DNA of 64,000 bases from Acidovorax soli (GTDB lineage Bacteria; Pseudomonadota; Gammaproteobacteria; Burkholderiales; Burkholderiaceae_C), in the NCBI RefSeq assembly GCF_014207955.1, contig NZ_JACHLK010000002.1, positions 558,001-622,000 on the forward strand. Reading direction: 5' to 3'. The translations under genes were made by a program, and so were the position numbers. Shown here one piece after another: positions 52,744 to 60,404 of the stretch. Position 1 is the stretch's first letter. Every line of letters begins with the position of its first letter. The notes beneath the pieces are model-generated. The model did no database searches. It was not told the origin of the DNA and saw only the letters and a list, made by a program, of their open reading frames with translations.

Positions 52744-53943
52744 TCAGACGGCCAGACCGCGCAGGGTATGGCCAAAAGGCCGGAGGTCCAGGCGTTCCGG
52801 CAGGTCGAGCACCTGCTGCGCCAGCGCCTCACCCACGGCGGCCGAATGCTTGAAGCCGTGGCCCGAGCAGGCCGAGGCGACATGCACGCCCGGCCAGCCC
52901 GGCAGCCGGTCGACCACGAAACCATGGTCGGGCGTGACGGTGTACAGGCAGGCCCGGGCATCGGTGCAATGGGCGCCTGGGGCCTGAAAGCGCGGCAGCA
53001 CATGGCGCTGGAGCATCGAATCCTTTTCGGCGCCGGCCACGGTGCGGTCGACGGTGTCCGGGGTGGTGGTCTCCAGGTACTGCGCGGTGGCGATCTTGAA
53101 GGCCGACGTGCCCGCTTCCGCAATGGGGAAACCATAGATCGAATCGTCCGGCCCGTCACGGAAAGTCCAGATGAAGACCGGGAAGGCCGATGGCTCGAAC
53201 GATGGCGCGGCCGCCGCCACGTCGAACCAGAACATCACCTGGCGGTACACCGCCAGCTTAGGTGCCCAGGCATGCTGCAGCTCTTGCCCCAGCAGTCCTG
53301 GGAGCCAGGGGCCGGCGGCCAGCACCACCTGCTCTGCGCGGTAGCTGCCCTGGGTGGTGTCCACACGCAGGTGACCGCCCTCGCGCGCCAGGCCGGTCAC
53401 GCGCACCCCGGCCTGCACCGTGGCGCCATGCACCTGGGCTTGTTGCAGCTGGGCGCTGATGGCGGCTTCGGGCCGCACAAAGCCGGCATCGCGCTCCCAG
53501 TAGGCGAACTCGTGGTCGTGCAACTGGAACTGTGGGTAGCGCCGGCGCAGGTCGGCATGGTCCAGCACCTCGTGGTCTATGCCGTGGCGGCGCGCGATGT
53601 CGATGGTGCTGTGCACGAAGTCGTGGCGGCGGCCCTGGTGCACGGGGGCGCCATCGCGCGGCCCCAGCACCAGGCCATGCGTGCGTGTGTAGATCGATTG
53701 GCCCGTGGCGGCCTCCAGCTCGCGCCAGATCTCGTGCGAGCGGCGCACCAGGGGCACGTATTCGTCGCCCTCCCCCACGGCCAGCCGCGTGATGCGGGTC
53801 TGGCCGTGCGAGGAGCCCAGGCTGTGGGGTGGCTGGAACTGGTCGAGCCCGAGCACCTTGGCGCCACGCCGGGCCAGTTGGTACAGGGTGGCGGAACCTA
53901 CGGCCCCCAGGCCGATGACGATGGTGTCGAAGTGCTGCGGCAT
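52744..53943 (-). CDS. solA: FAD-dependent amino-acid oxidase, sarcosine/N-methyltryptophan oxidase-like
   Basis: A 399-residue flavoenzyme with an N-terminal dinucleotide fold (TIVIGLGAVGSATLYQLARR), a SSHGQTRITR segment typical of monomeric sarcosine oxidase (covalent FAD in that group), and a C-terminal ACSGHGFKHSAAVGEALAQ where the flavin-linking Cys is expected. It oxidises N-methylated amino acids. The substrate cannot be decided between sarcosine and N-methyltryptophan. ATG 53943; divergent features absent. Confidence 0.88.
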   Translation of the reverse strand: MPQHFDTIVIGLGAVGSATLYQLARRGAKVLGLDQFQPPHSLGSSHGQTRITRLAVGEGDEYVPLVRRSHEIWRELEAATGQSIYTRTHGLVLGPRDGAPVHQGRRHDFVHSTIDIARRHGIDHEVLDHADLRRRYPQFQLHDHEFAYWERDAGFVRPEAAISAQLQQAQVHGATVQAGVRVTGLAREGGHLRVDTTQGSYRAEQVVLAAGPWLPGLLGQELQHAWAPKLAVYRQVMFWFDVAAAAPSFEPSAFPVFIWTFRDGPDDSIYGFPIAEAGTSAFKIATAQYLETTTPDTVDRTVAGAEKDSMLQRHVLPRFQAPGAHCTDARACLYTVTPDHGFVVDRLPGWPGVHVASACSGHGFKHSAAVGEALAQQVLDLPERLDLRPFGHTLRGLAV

Positions 53944-54052
53944 GCGGAATCGGACGGGAAGACAGGGCCAGAGCTTAAAGGCCGGGCCGCCCTCTTCCAA
54001 CGCCGCATTCCGCATGAGCTCATGCCGAAATCCACCCAGCGGCGAGCGCCCC

Positions 54053-55204
54053 TTACTGCGGCCAGACCTTGCCCTTGCTCACAAAGCTGCCGGTGCTGGT
54101 CTTGTAGCCGAAGTGGACCTGCACATTGAACGCGCGCAGCTCGGCCTCGGTGAAGTCCAGCGCGGGCGTGAACTTCAGGCTGGCGGCATTGGCCACCTGG
54201 CTGGCAAAGGCGATGCCCTCCAGGTCGGCAGGCACCTGGCTGGCCCAGGTACCGTTGGCCAGGCGGAAGAACCAGGTATCCGCCGGGAACGAGGTACCGC
54301 TGGCCGGAATGAGCGCCGCCACCCAGGTGCTGATCCTGGGGTTGGCCGCGACATCGGAAGCGGCCTGCGCCAGGCTGATCTCGAGCCGCAGCGGCTGGCC
54401 GGCGGCGGACACCACCGAGGTGGACACCGTGGCCGGGACGGGCAGCGTCGTCGCACTGTCCGGCGGGGTGACCGTGCCCGTGCCGCCACCCGTGCTCGGC
54501 GCATCCACCGGGTCGGGGTAGGTGCTGGTGGTCCAGACGATCTTGGCGTAGCCGGCCGCGTACTGGGCCATGTCCACGTCGATGGCGCCCTGCACGTCGT
54601 ACAGGGGGCTGCCGCTGAGCTGGCGCACGTAGAGCCAGTTGCCTTCCTTGGTGCTGCCGCGGTTGGCGTCGAGCTGGCCGCCCACGAAGCGCACGGTGCC
54701 GCCGCCATCGTGCACCACAAACTGCTCGGCGCGCTCATTGACCAGGCGTGCAAACGAGCTGTCGATGCGCTCGCCGGTCTGGGCGTTCTGGTACTCCGCG
54801 CCGCTCAGGGCCGCCTCGCGCACGGGCGCCGATCCATAGCGCAGCACGAAGGCCGATTGCGTGCGCTGTGGCGCATAGCCCGAGAACATGAAGGAGCGTG
54901 TGCCCGCAGGGATGAAGACCTTGAACTCCTTGTACTGCAGCTGGTAGCCGGTGAACTCGGGCAGTGCCAGCGAGCCGCCGCCCGGAAAGGCGCAGCCGCC
55001 CGTGGCGTAGCCGATGGCGCAGCCCGTAACACCTTGCGGCGCGTACTGCTGCTTGAAGCCGATCCTGGTATCGAACTTGTAGCTGTAGGAGCCCGCTGGC
55101 GGAGGCAGGGCGATCTTGAGGGCCGACTGGTGCAGCGAGACGAAATTGGCGGCCTGGGCCAGGGGCGCAGCCGCAGCCAGGAGGAGAACAGCGAGGTACC
55201 GCAT
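54053..55204 (-). CDS. Exported protein of unknown function with C-terminal beta-rich region
   Basis: A 383-residue protein with a signal peptide (MRYLAVLLLAAAAPLAQA). The N-terminal part is Tyr-rich and beta-like (GYQLQYKEFKVFIPAGTRSF). A Gly/Thr-rich linker (about 234-262) separates it from a C-terminal domain. The linker and surface-type composition suggest a secreted or cell-surface role. Two Cys (GCAIGYATGGC) could form a disulfide. No family is recognised. Single gene. Confidence 0.75.
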   Translation of the reverse strand: MRYLAVLLLAAAAPLAQAANFVSLHQSALKIALPPPAGSYSYKFDTRIGFKQQYAPQGVTGCAIGYATGGCAFPGGGSLALPEFTGYQLQYKEFKVFIPAGTRSFMFSGYAPQRTQSAFVLRYGSAPVREAALSGAEYQNAQTGERIDSSFARLVNERAEQFVVHDGGGTVRFVGGQLDANRGSTKEGNWLYVRQLSGSPLYDVQGAIDVDMAQYAAGYAKIVWTTSTYPDPVDAPSTGGGTGTVTPPDSATTLPVPATVSTSVVSAAGQPLRLEISLAQAASDVAANPRISTWVAALIPASGTSFPADTWFFRLANGTWASQVPADLEGIAFASQVANAASLKFTPALDFTEAELRAFNVQVHFGYKTSTGSFVSKGKVWPQ

Positions 55205-55272
55205 GGGATGGATCCAGAAAAGAAAAAGGACAACGGACAAGGACAGAAAAGACAAAAAAACGCAGTGCCAAA

Positions 55273-55291
55273 GCGGCCTTGAGCAGGCCGC
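55273..55291 (-). terminator. Possible terminator of the ADP-ribosylglycohydrolase gene
   Basis: GCGGCC (55273-55278) pairs with GGCCGC (55286-55291), downstream of the minus-strand ADP-ribosylglycohydrolase gene. The nearest long T tract on the minus strand is about 12 nt beyond the stem, so termination is possible but imperfect. The rest of the 174-bp gap (55205-55378) is A-rich with no gene. Confidence 0.35.
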
Positions 55292-55378
55292 CAGGGGACG
55301 GATTGGCCCCCATCGCTAGCGTATCCCGCGCCCGTCCAGGCGATGCCCTGATAAGCGGCACGGCAGGGCCGCTCATCG

Positions 55379-56338
55379 CTACACCGGCACGGCGCGCGCG
55401 TCCCGGTGCAGCAGGCCTGCCGCCATGTCGCCGATCTCCTCGCCCATGAACAGCATGGCGCGCCAGTGCGCGGGGATGCCCTCGGCGCCATAGAACGCAC
55501 CCGCCACCTGCCCGGTGATGGCGGCCGTGGTGTCGGCATCGTCCCCCAGGTTGGCGGCGGCCAGCACGGCCTCGGCGAACGATTCGGTGCTGGCAAAGCA
55601 CCACAGCGCCGCCTCCAGCGAGGCCACGCTGTAGCCGCTGCCGCGGATCTGCTCGCGCGGCTTGCCGTGGTAGCTGCCTGCGGCGATGTCCTGCACCGCG
55701 GGGCAGGCCAGCCCCGCCTGCCGCACGGTCAGCACCTCCAGCCGGGCGGCTTGGCCCTGCGCCGGATCGCCTTGCAGAGCGTTGGCTATCACCTCGGCCA
55801 GCAGGCTGCAGCATTCCACCGCCTCGGCCGCGCCGTGCGTGGTCTGCGAGCTCAGGCGCGCCTGGCGCAGCATGGCCGCCATGTCAGGGAAATACCGCAG
55901 CACCACGGGCGCCAGCCGCATCAGCGAGCCGTTGCCGGCGGTCTGCGGGTCGGTGGAGCCGGCCATGGGCTCGCCATCGGCCAGGAAGCGCGAGAGCGCG
56001 CCGCGCACGGTGATGCCGATGTCGAAGCAGGTACCCGTGGGGCTGGGGTAGCCCCAGCGCCACCAGTTGGCATAGCGGCGCATCTGGTCCTCGGCGTCGA
56101 AGCCGCCGCGGTGCAGCAGGCTTTGCGCCAGGCAGATGGCCATGGAGGTGTCGTCCGTCCACTGCCCTGGCGCCAGGCGGAACGGGCCACCGCCCACCAT
56201 GTCGGTCAGCGGCGCAAAACTGCCGCGCGGGCTGAACTCCACGGTGGTGCCCACGGCGTCGCCACAGGCCAGGCCCAGCAGGCAGCCCCGGTAGCGGTTT
56301 TCGAGGCCATCAGCGATATAGGAAGAAAGTGGGTCCAT
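55379..56338 (-). CDS. ADP-ribosylglycohydrolase (DraG family)
   Basis: A 319-residue DraG/ARH-fold hydrolase: GLACGDAVGTTVEF, then WTDDTSMAICLAQSLL (metal-binding Asp), NGSLMRLAPVVL, and the second metal site GDDADTTAAITGQVAGAFYG. It removes ADP-ribose from proteins or small molecules with Mg2+/Mn2+. It is divergent from an NrtR regulator, which is known to control NAD metabolism genes, so it may recycle ADP-ribose derived from NAD. Confidence 0.92.
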   Translation of the reverse strand: MDPLSSYIADGLENRYRGCLLGLACGDAVGTTVEFSPRGSFAPLTDMVGGGPFRLAPGQWTDDTSMAICLAQSLLHRGGFDAEDQMRRYANWWRWGYPSPTGTCFDIGITVRGALSRFLADGEPMAGSTDPQTAGNGSLMRLAPVVLRYFPDMAAMLRQARLSSQTTHGAAEAVECCSLLAEVIANALQGDPAQGQAARLEVLTVRQAGLACPAVQDIAAGSYHGKPREQIRGSGYSVASLEAALWCFASTESFAEAVLAAANLGDDADTTAAITGQVAGAFYGAEGIPAHWRAMLFMGEEIGDMAAGLLHRDARAVPV

Positions 56339-56377
56339 GGGGCCTCCAACTACTTAGTTTAATTGATGAACTTATGA

Positions 56378-56396
56378 TAGTTTCATTAAAATACTA
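56378..56396. promoter_or_regulatory. Putative NrtR operator in the draG/nrtR intergenic region
   Basis: TAGTTTCATTAAAATACTA, with TAGT and ACTA arms around an A/T core, lies in the 89-bp divergent region (56339-56427). An outer ACTTAGT/ACTAAGT repeat (56352-56358 and 56392-56399) extends the symmetry. This fits the NrtR box pattern (TTAGT...ACTAA-like). Confidence 0.6.
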
Positions 56397-56427
56397 AGTC
56401 AAGAATCTTCAGCCACGGAAACACGCC

Positions 56428-57123
56428 ATGCCCAAGCCCTCTGCCGAGCCTTCATTTCCCACCGTGATCTGCACGGTGGACGTGGTGCTGATGACCCTCA
56501 AGGACGATGCCCTGCACGTGGTGCTGCTCACGCGCAAGAATGCCCCCTTCGCGGGTGCGCCGGCCCTGCCCGGTGGCTACATCCACGCGCAGGAGGACCG
56601 CACGGCCTGGGATGCGGCCGCGCGCGTGCTGCGCGACAAGACCGGCATCGTGAGCCCGTACCTGGAGCAGCTGGCCACCTACTCGGGCGCGGACCGCGAC
56701 CCGCGCGGCTGGTCGGCCTCCATCGTCTACTACGCGCTGATCTCCGAGGAATTGTTGCCCGAGGGGCGCGAGGGCTTGCTGCTGGCGCCGGTGGCCGCGC
56801 TGCCGGCCCTGCCCTTCGACCATGGCGAGATCGTGGCGCTGGCGGTGGAGCGCGTGCGCTCCAAGAGCCAGTACTCGTCGCTGCCGGTCTACCTGTGCGG
56901 CGAGCGCATGACCCTGCCGCGCCTGCAGGCGGTGTACGAGGCGGTGCTGGGCGAGCCCATCAACAAGGTGAGTTTTCGGCGCAAGATCGACGAGCTGGGC
57001 ATGCTCGAACCCATCGAGGGCGAGCTCACGAGCGGTGCCGCACACCGGCCGGCGCAGATGTACCGCTTGCGCGAGAGTTACAGGCGCGCACTCTCTGTCG
57101 TGCCCCGGGGCATCAATTCCTGA
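56428..57123 (+). CDS. nrtR: NrtR-type Nudix-domain transcriptional regulator
   Basis: A 231-residue protein with an N-terminal Nudix fold (VDVVLMTLKDDALHVVLLTR, GGYIHAQEDRTAWDAAARVL) whose Nudix catalytic glutamates are degenerate, as in NrtR, and a C-terminal winged-helix-like domain (RLQAVYEAVLGEPINKVSFR, RKIDELGMLEP). NrtR binds ADP-ribose and represses NAD synthesis and ADP-ribosyl hydrolysis genes. It is divergent from the DraG-family gene and probably controls it through the palindrome at 56378. Confidence 0.9.
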   Translation: MPKPSAEPSFPTVICTVDVVLMTLKDDALHVVLLTRKNAPFAGAPALPGGYIHAQEDRTAWDAAARVLRDKTGIVSPYLEQLATYSGADRDPRGWSASIVYYALISEELLPEGREGLLLAPVAALPALPFDHGEIVALAVERVRSKSQYSSLPVYLCGERMTLPRLQAVYEAVLGEPINKVSFRRKIDELGMLEPIEGELTSGAAHRPAQMYRLRESYRRALSVVPRGINS

Positions 57124-57129
57124 GCCTGC

Positions 57130-58071
57130 TCACTCCAGTGGCGTGCCGGTAGCGCGCACCGCCTTTTCCACCGCTTCGCGCTGCAGCGTGGGCGCAAAGG
57201 TCTCGATGAAGCTGTAGGCGTAGCCGCGCAGCCAGGTGCCCTTGCGCACGGCCAGGCGGGTCACATTGACCTCGAACAGGTGGCGCGCATCGAGCGCGCG
57301 CAGCTGGCGGTCGCGCTCGGGGTCCACCGCGATGGAGGCGACGATACCCACGCCCATGCCCAGCTCCACATAGGTCTTGATCACGTCGGCATCCATGGCC
57401 GAGAGCACCACGTCCGGCCGCAGGCCCTCGCGGGCGAAGGCCTCGTCGATGTGGGCGCGGCCGGTGTAGCCCAGCTCGTAGGTGATGATGGGGTACTCGG
57501 TGAGCTGCTGCAGCGTCACGGGTTCGGTCAGTGCCAGCAAGGGGTGCTCGGGCGGCACGACGATGCTGTGCGTCCAGCGGTAGCACGGTAGGGTGACCAG
57601 CGCCTCGTAGTGGGCCAGTGCCTCGGTGGCCACGCCGATGTCGGCCTCGCCGCTGAGCAGCATCTCGGCCACCTGCTTGGGCGAGCCCTGGTGCAGGTGC
57701 AGCGAGACCTGCGGGAACATGGCGCGGAAGTCGCGCACCACCTGGGGCAACGCGTAGCGTGCCTGCGAGTGGGTGGCGGCGATCGACAGGCGCCCCTCAT
57801 GGCTGGCACTGTAGTCCTGCCCGGCGCGGCGCAGGTTGTCGGCATCGTGCAGCAGGCGCTCCACGATGGGCAGCACCGCGGCGCCCGGAGGTGTGAGGCC
57901 GGTGAGGCGCTTGCCCGCGCGCACGAAGATCTCGATGCCCAGCTCTTCCTCCAGCTCGCGGATCTGGCGGCTTACGCCCGGCTGCGAGGTGTAGAGGATG
58001 TTGGCCACCTCGGTCAGGTTGAAGCCGCTGCGCACGGTCTCGCGCACGGACCGCAGTTGCTGGAAGTTCAT
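57130..58071 (-). CDS. cysB: LysR-family sulfur regulator CysB/Cbl-like
   Basis: A 313-residue LysR regulator with the CysB N-terminus (MNFQQLRSVRETVRSGFNLT, then EVANILYTSQPGVSRQIREL) and the effector segment GVATEALAHYE. The C-terminal half contains the usual CysB tail (VRKGTWLRGYAYSFIE). In other Proteobacteria it activates sulfate uptake and cysteine genes when sulfur is scarce, with N-acetylserine/O-acetylserine as inducer. It lies 68 bp after a MetQ-like gene, separated by a terminator. It is the natural candidate to bind the four shared motifs in this window. Cbl or SsuR cannot be excluded. Confidence 0.92.
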   Translation of the reverse strand: MNFQQLRSVRETVRSGFNLTEVANILYTSQPGVSRQIRELEEELGIEIFVRAGKRLTGLTPPGAAVLPIVERLLHDADNLRRAGQDYSASHEGRLSIAATHSQARYALPQVVRDFRAMFPQVSLHLHQGSPKQVAEMLLSGEADIGVATEALAHYEALVTLPCYRWTHSIVVPPEHPLLALTEPVTLQQLTEYPIITYELGYTGRAHIDEAFAREGLRPDVVLSAMDADVIKTYVELGMGVGIVASIAVDPERDRQLRALDARHLFEVNVTRLAVRKGTWLRGYAYSFIETFAPTLQREAVEKAVRATGTPLE

Positions 58072-58095
58072 GGTGCTGTGTCTCGCAAGATCGTC

Positions 58096-58124
58096 AAAGA
58101 AAAAGGGCGGCATGCCGCCGCCCT
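58096..58124 (-). terminator. Intrinsic terminator after metQ-like gene
   Basis: Stem GGGCGGC (58105-58111) and GCCGCCC (58117-58123) with an A-rich tract on the plus strand at 58097-58104, which reads as a T tract on the minus strand. It lies between metQ (stop 58139) and cysB (start 58071). Confidence 0.8.
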
Positions 58125-58138
58125 TTCGTGTGCCGGGC

Positions 58139-58936
58139 TCAGAAGCCTGGCAGCACCGAACCCTTGAACTCGGTCTGGATGAACTTGCGCACTTCTTCCG
58201 AGTGGTAGATCTTGACCAACTGGTTCACCCAGGGCTTGCCCTTGTCGGCCTCGCGCACCACGAGCACGTTGACATACGGGCTCTTGGCATTCTCTTGCGT
58301 GATGGCGTCCTTGCCCGGGTTCAAGCCAGCCGACAGCGCGAAGTTGGTGTTGATGGCCGAGGCATCGAGGTCGTCGAGCGAACGGGGCAACTGGGCCGCG
58401 TCGAGTTCCACGAACTTGAGCTTCTTGGGGTTGCTCACCACGTCCAGCGGCGTGGCCTTGAGGCCCACGCCGTCGCGCAGCTTGATCAGGCCCTTGTCCT
58501 GCAGCACCAGCAGCACGCGGCCGCCGTTGGTGGGGTCGTTCGGGATGCCGAACTTGGCGCCTTCCTTGAGGTCCTCGAGCTTCTTGACCTTCTTGGAGTA
58601 CAGGCCGATCGGGAAGTTGACGGTCTGGGCCACCGAGACGAACTTGTAGCCACGGTCCTTGACCTGGTTGTCCAGGTAGGGCTGGTGCTGGTAGCTGTTG
58701 CCGTCGAGGTCGCCCGCCGCCAGGGCCGCGTTGGGCTGCACGTAGTCGCTGAACTCGATGACCTGGATCTTGAGGCCTTCCTTGTCGGCGATCTTCTTGA
58801 CCACCTCGAAGATCTGGGCGTGCGGGCCGCCCGTCACGCCGATCTTGATGGGCTTGTCCTGCGCCATGGCACCCGTGGCGAAACCGGAGGCCAGGGCCAG
58901 GGCGAGGACGGATTGCAGGAGGGAGCGCTTGTTCAC
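58139..58936 (-). CDS. metQ: MetQ/NlpA-family periplasmic binding protein (methionine or sulfur compound)
   Basis: A 265-residue binding protein with a signal peptide (MNKRSLLQSVLALALASGFA) and cleavage near AMAQDK. It has IKIGVTGGPHAQIFEVVKKI, FSDYVQPNAALAAGDLDGNS and YQHQPYLDNQVK, the MetQ core. It binds methionine or another sulfur compound for an ABC importer; no metN/metI genes lie nearby. I choose GTG 58936 with AAAGGTG upstream rather than GTG 58945. No lipobox is visible, so it is probably a soluble periplasmic protein. The sulfur motif lies about 50 bp upstream. Confidence 0.88.
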   Translation of the reverse strand: MNKRSLLQSVLALALASGFATGAMAQDKPIKIGVTGGPHAQIFEVVKKIADKEGLKIQVIEFSDYVQPNAALAAGDLDGNSYQHQPYLDNQVKDRGYKFVSVAQTVNFPIGLYSKKVKKLEDLKEGAKFGIPNDPTNGGRVLLVLQDKGLIKLRDGVGLKATPLDVVSNPKKLKFVELDAAQLPRSLDDLDASAINTNFALSAGLNPGKDAITQENAKSPYVNVLVVREADKGKPWVNQLVKIYHSEEVRKFIQTEFKGSVLPGF

Positions 58937-58983
58937 GGAAAACACCTTTCGTTATGAGATGTTTCCACTATAGGGTTTGCCCT

Positions 58984-59001
58984 TTAAAACGCAAAAGAAT
59001 A
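58984..59001 (-). promoter_or_regulatory. Putative CysB-type operator before metQ
   Basis: Plus-strand TTAAAACGCAAAAGAATA, the fourth copy of the shared sulfur motif, with TTAATC about 13 bp farther from the gene. On the coding strand a good -10 TATAGT (in CCCTATAGTGG) follows about 20 bp downstream, so the motif would overlap the -35, typical of LysR activators. Confidence 0.7.
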
Positions 59002-59043
59002 ACTTTTAATTACCTTAATCCCACCAGATATAAAGCCGTCAAC

Positions 59044-59206
59044 AGTGTGCTGTCCCGCAAATAGGTGGTACACATAAAACCGATGGATTTCGCGCCATGG
59101 CAAGGCGCAAACCGCAGCGATAGCCGGTGCTATCGCGAGGATTTGCAACGCCGCCATGGCGTGAAAGACGCGGTCTTAGTGCCACTTATTTGTGGGACAG
59201 CACACC
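59044..59206. mobile_element. 163-bp MITE with 10-bp target-site duplication
   Basis: The element has terminal inverted repeats: left AGTGTGCTGTCCCGCAAATA, right (reversed) GGTGTGCTGTCCCACAAATA, extending to about 28 bp with a few mismatches. The whole is a long imperfect palindrome including CGATAGCC/GGTGCTATCG and a GCCATGGC repeat. It is flanked by the direct repeat AGCCGTCAAC at 59034-59043 and 59207-59216. No coding sequence. A 10-bp duplication points to mobilisation by a transposase making long duplications (IS4-like), not encoded here. The duplication includes the stop codon of the next gene. Confidence 0.85.
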
Positions 59207-59211
59207 AGCCG

Positions 59212-60297
59212 TCAACCCCGCAGGGCGACGTTGTTGAGCTTGTCCAGCCGCTCGGGCCAGGTGCCCTCGGTGGCCGACTGCTGCAGGATGCGTGTCCACG
59301 CCACCCAGGCGTCCCACTGCACGCGCTTGTCCCAGGAGTTGCCCCAGGCGCTGAACTGCTGCAGCGCGCTGGCCGCAGCCGCAGCGGCATCCGCATTGCG
59401 GCCGGCCGACAGGTAGAGCTGGGCCAGCACCATCTGCGGCTCGCCCACCCAGGGGTTATGGCGCACGGCGCTCTCCAGCACGGCGGTGGCCACATCGAGG
59501 TCGGCCAGGGGCTGGTCCTGCTGGATCACCGACCAGTACAGCGACGTGGCCGCCGCCTCGTCGGTGGCCGACAGCTCGGCCGTGCAGCCGTTGAAGACGG
59601 GCGGCATGGGCAGCAGTCCCTTGAGGCCCGGGTGCTGCAGCGCCCGGCCCAGCGCATTGATCTGGCTCACCATGCGGCCGCTGGGGCGCATGGGGCCGGG
59701 CCACAGCGACGCCGCCCAGTGCACGGCCTGCGGGCGGTGCTGCACGGTGGGGAAGCGCGAATAGATGTCGTCCTGCCAGCTGAACCACTGCTCGATGGTG
59801 TCGGCCATGCTCACGATGGTGAAGGCCGCCACCTCGTAGGGCGTGAGCGTGTGGGGCTTGCCGTCCTTCTCCAGCACCAGACTGCCGTCGGATTCGAGCG
59901 CGCCGGCCAGCACGCGCTGCACGAACTGGGTGCGCGACTGGGTGCAGAACAGGTAGACCAGGTGCTCGGCCGATTCGCCCGCGATCTCGCGCACGCGGGC
60001 ACGCTCCTTGGCGGGGTCGAACTTCACCAGGTCGACAAAGGCATTGCCGTAGACGCTGTGCAACAGGCCCAGCAGGCGCACGTCGCGCGGCTGCTGCCAC
60101 ATGGCCAGCGAGCGGGCCACGCCCACCAGGTGGTGGCGGAAGGTGCCGGCCTTGTGCCAGTCTTGGCCCACGTTGCGCGCCAGCACCACGGGCAGCACGG
60201 GGGCCAGATCGGCGTCGCGGGCCAGCCATTCCTCGTCGAGCAAGGGCAGTGCACGGGCCAGCAGGTCGGCATTGAGCGGTTGCAGCGGCAGCGTCAT
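59212..60297 (-). CDS. DUF6817-like HD-related protein
   Basis: A 361-residue cytoplasmic protein. The N-terminal part has HLVGVARSLAMWQQPRDVRL, LLGLLHSVYGNAFV and EHLVYLFCTQSR, which resembles the DUF6817 family with an HD-like metal-binding fold. The C-terminal half is helical with TPR-like repeats (AVLESAVRHNPWVGEPQMVL, YLSAGRNADAAAAAAS). Function unknown. The start ATG 60297 (MTLPLQPLNAD) has an A-rich upstream region. Its TGA (59212-59214) is inside the MITE target duplication, so the protein end was left intact. Confidence 0.72.
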   Translation of the reverse strand: MTLPLQPLNADLLARALPLLDEEWLARDADLAPVLPVVLARNVGQDWHKAGTFRHHLVGVARSLAMWQQPRDVRLLGLLHSVYGNAFVDLVKFDPAKERARVREIAGESAEHLVYLFCTQSRTQFVQRVLAGALESDGSLVLEKDGKPHTLTPYEVAAFTIVSMADTIEQWFSWQDDIYSRFPTVQHRPQAVHWAASLWPGPMRPSGRMVSQINALGRALQHPGLKGLLPMPPVFNGCTAELSATDEAAATSLYWSVIQQDQPLADLDVATAVLESAVRHNPWVGEPQMVLAQLYLSAGRNADAAAAAASALQQFSAWGNSWDKRVQWDAWVAWTRILQQSATEGTWPERLDKLNNVALRG

Positions 60298-60374
60298 CGT
60301 CACGGTGTCTCCTTGTGGGTATGTGTTGTACCCAAGTATCGCCGCGAAGGCATGTTTGCACATCAATCCAACAT

Positions 60375-60393
60375 ACTGGATTAAATATCCAGT
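60375..60393. promoter_or_regulatory. Palindromic operator of the XRE-cupin regulator
   Basis: ACTGGAT (60375-60381) and ATCCAGT (60387-60393), a perfect 7-bp inverted repeat around TAAAT, lies 12 bp before the regulator ATG. Two further ATCCA/TGGAT half-sites occur within 15 bp. Probably the binding site of the regulator for autorepression and for control of the divergent DUF6817-like gene. Confidence 0.65.
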
Positions 60394-60404
60394 AAACTGG
60401 ATTC

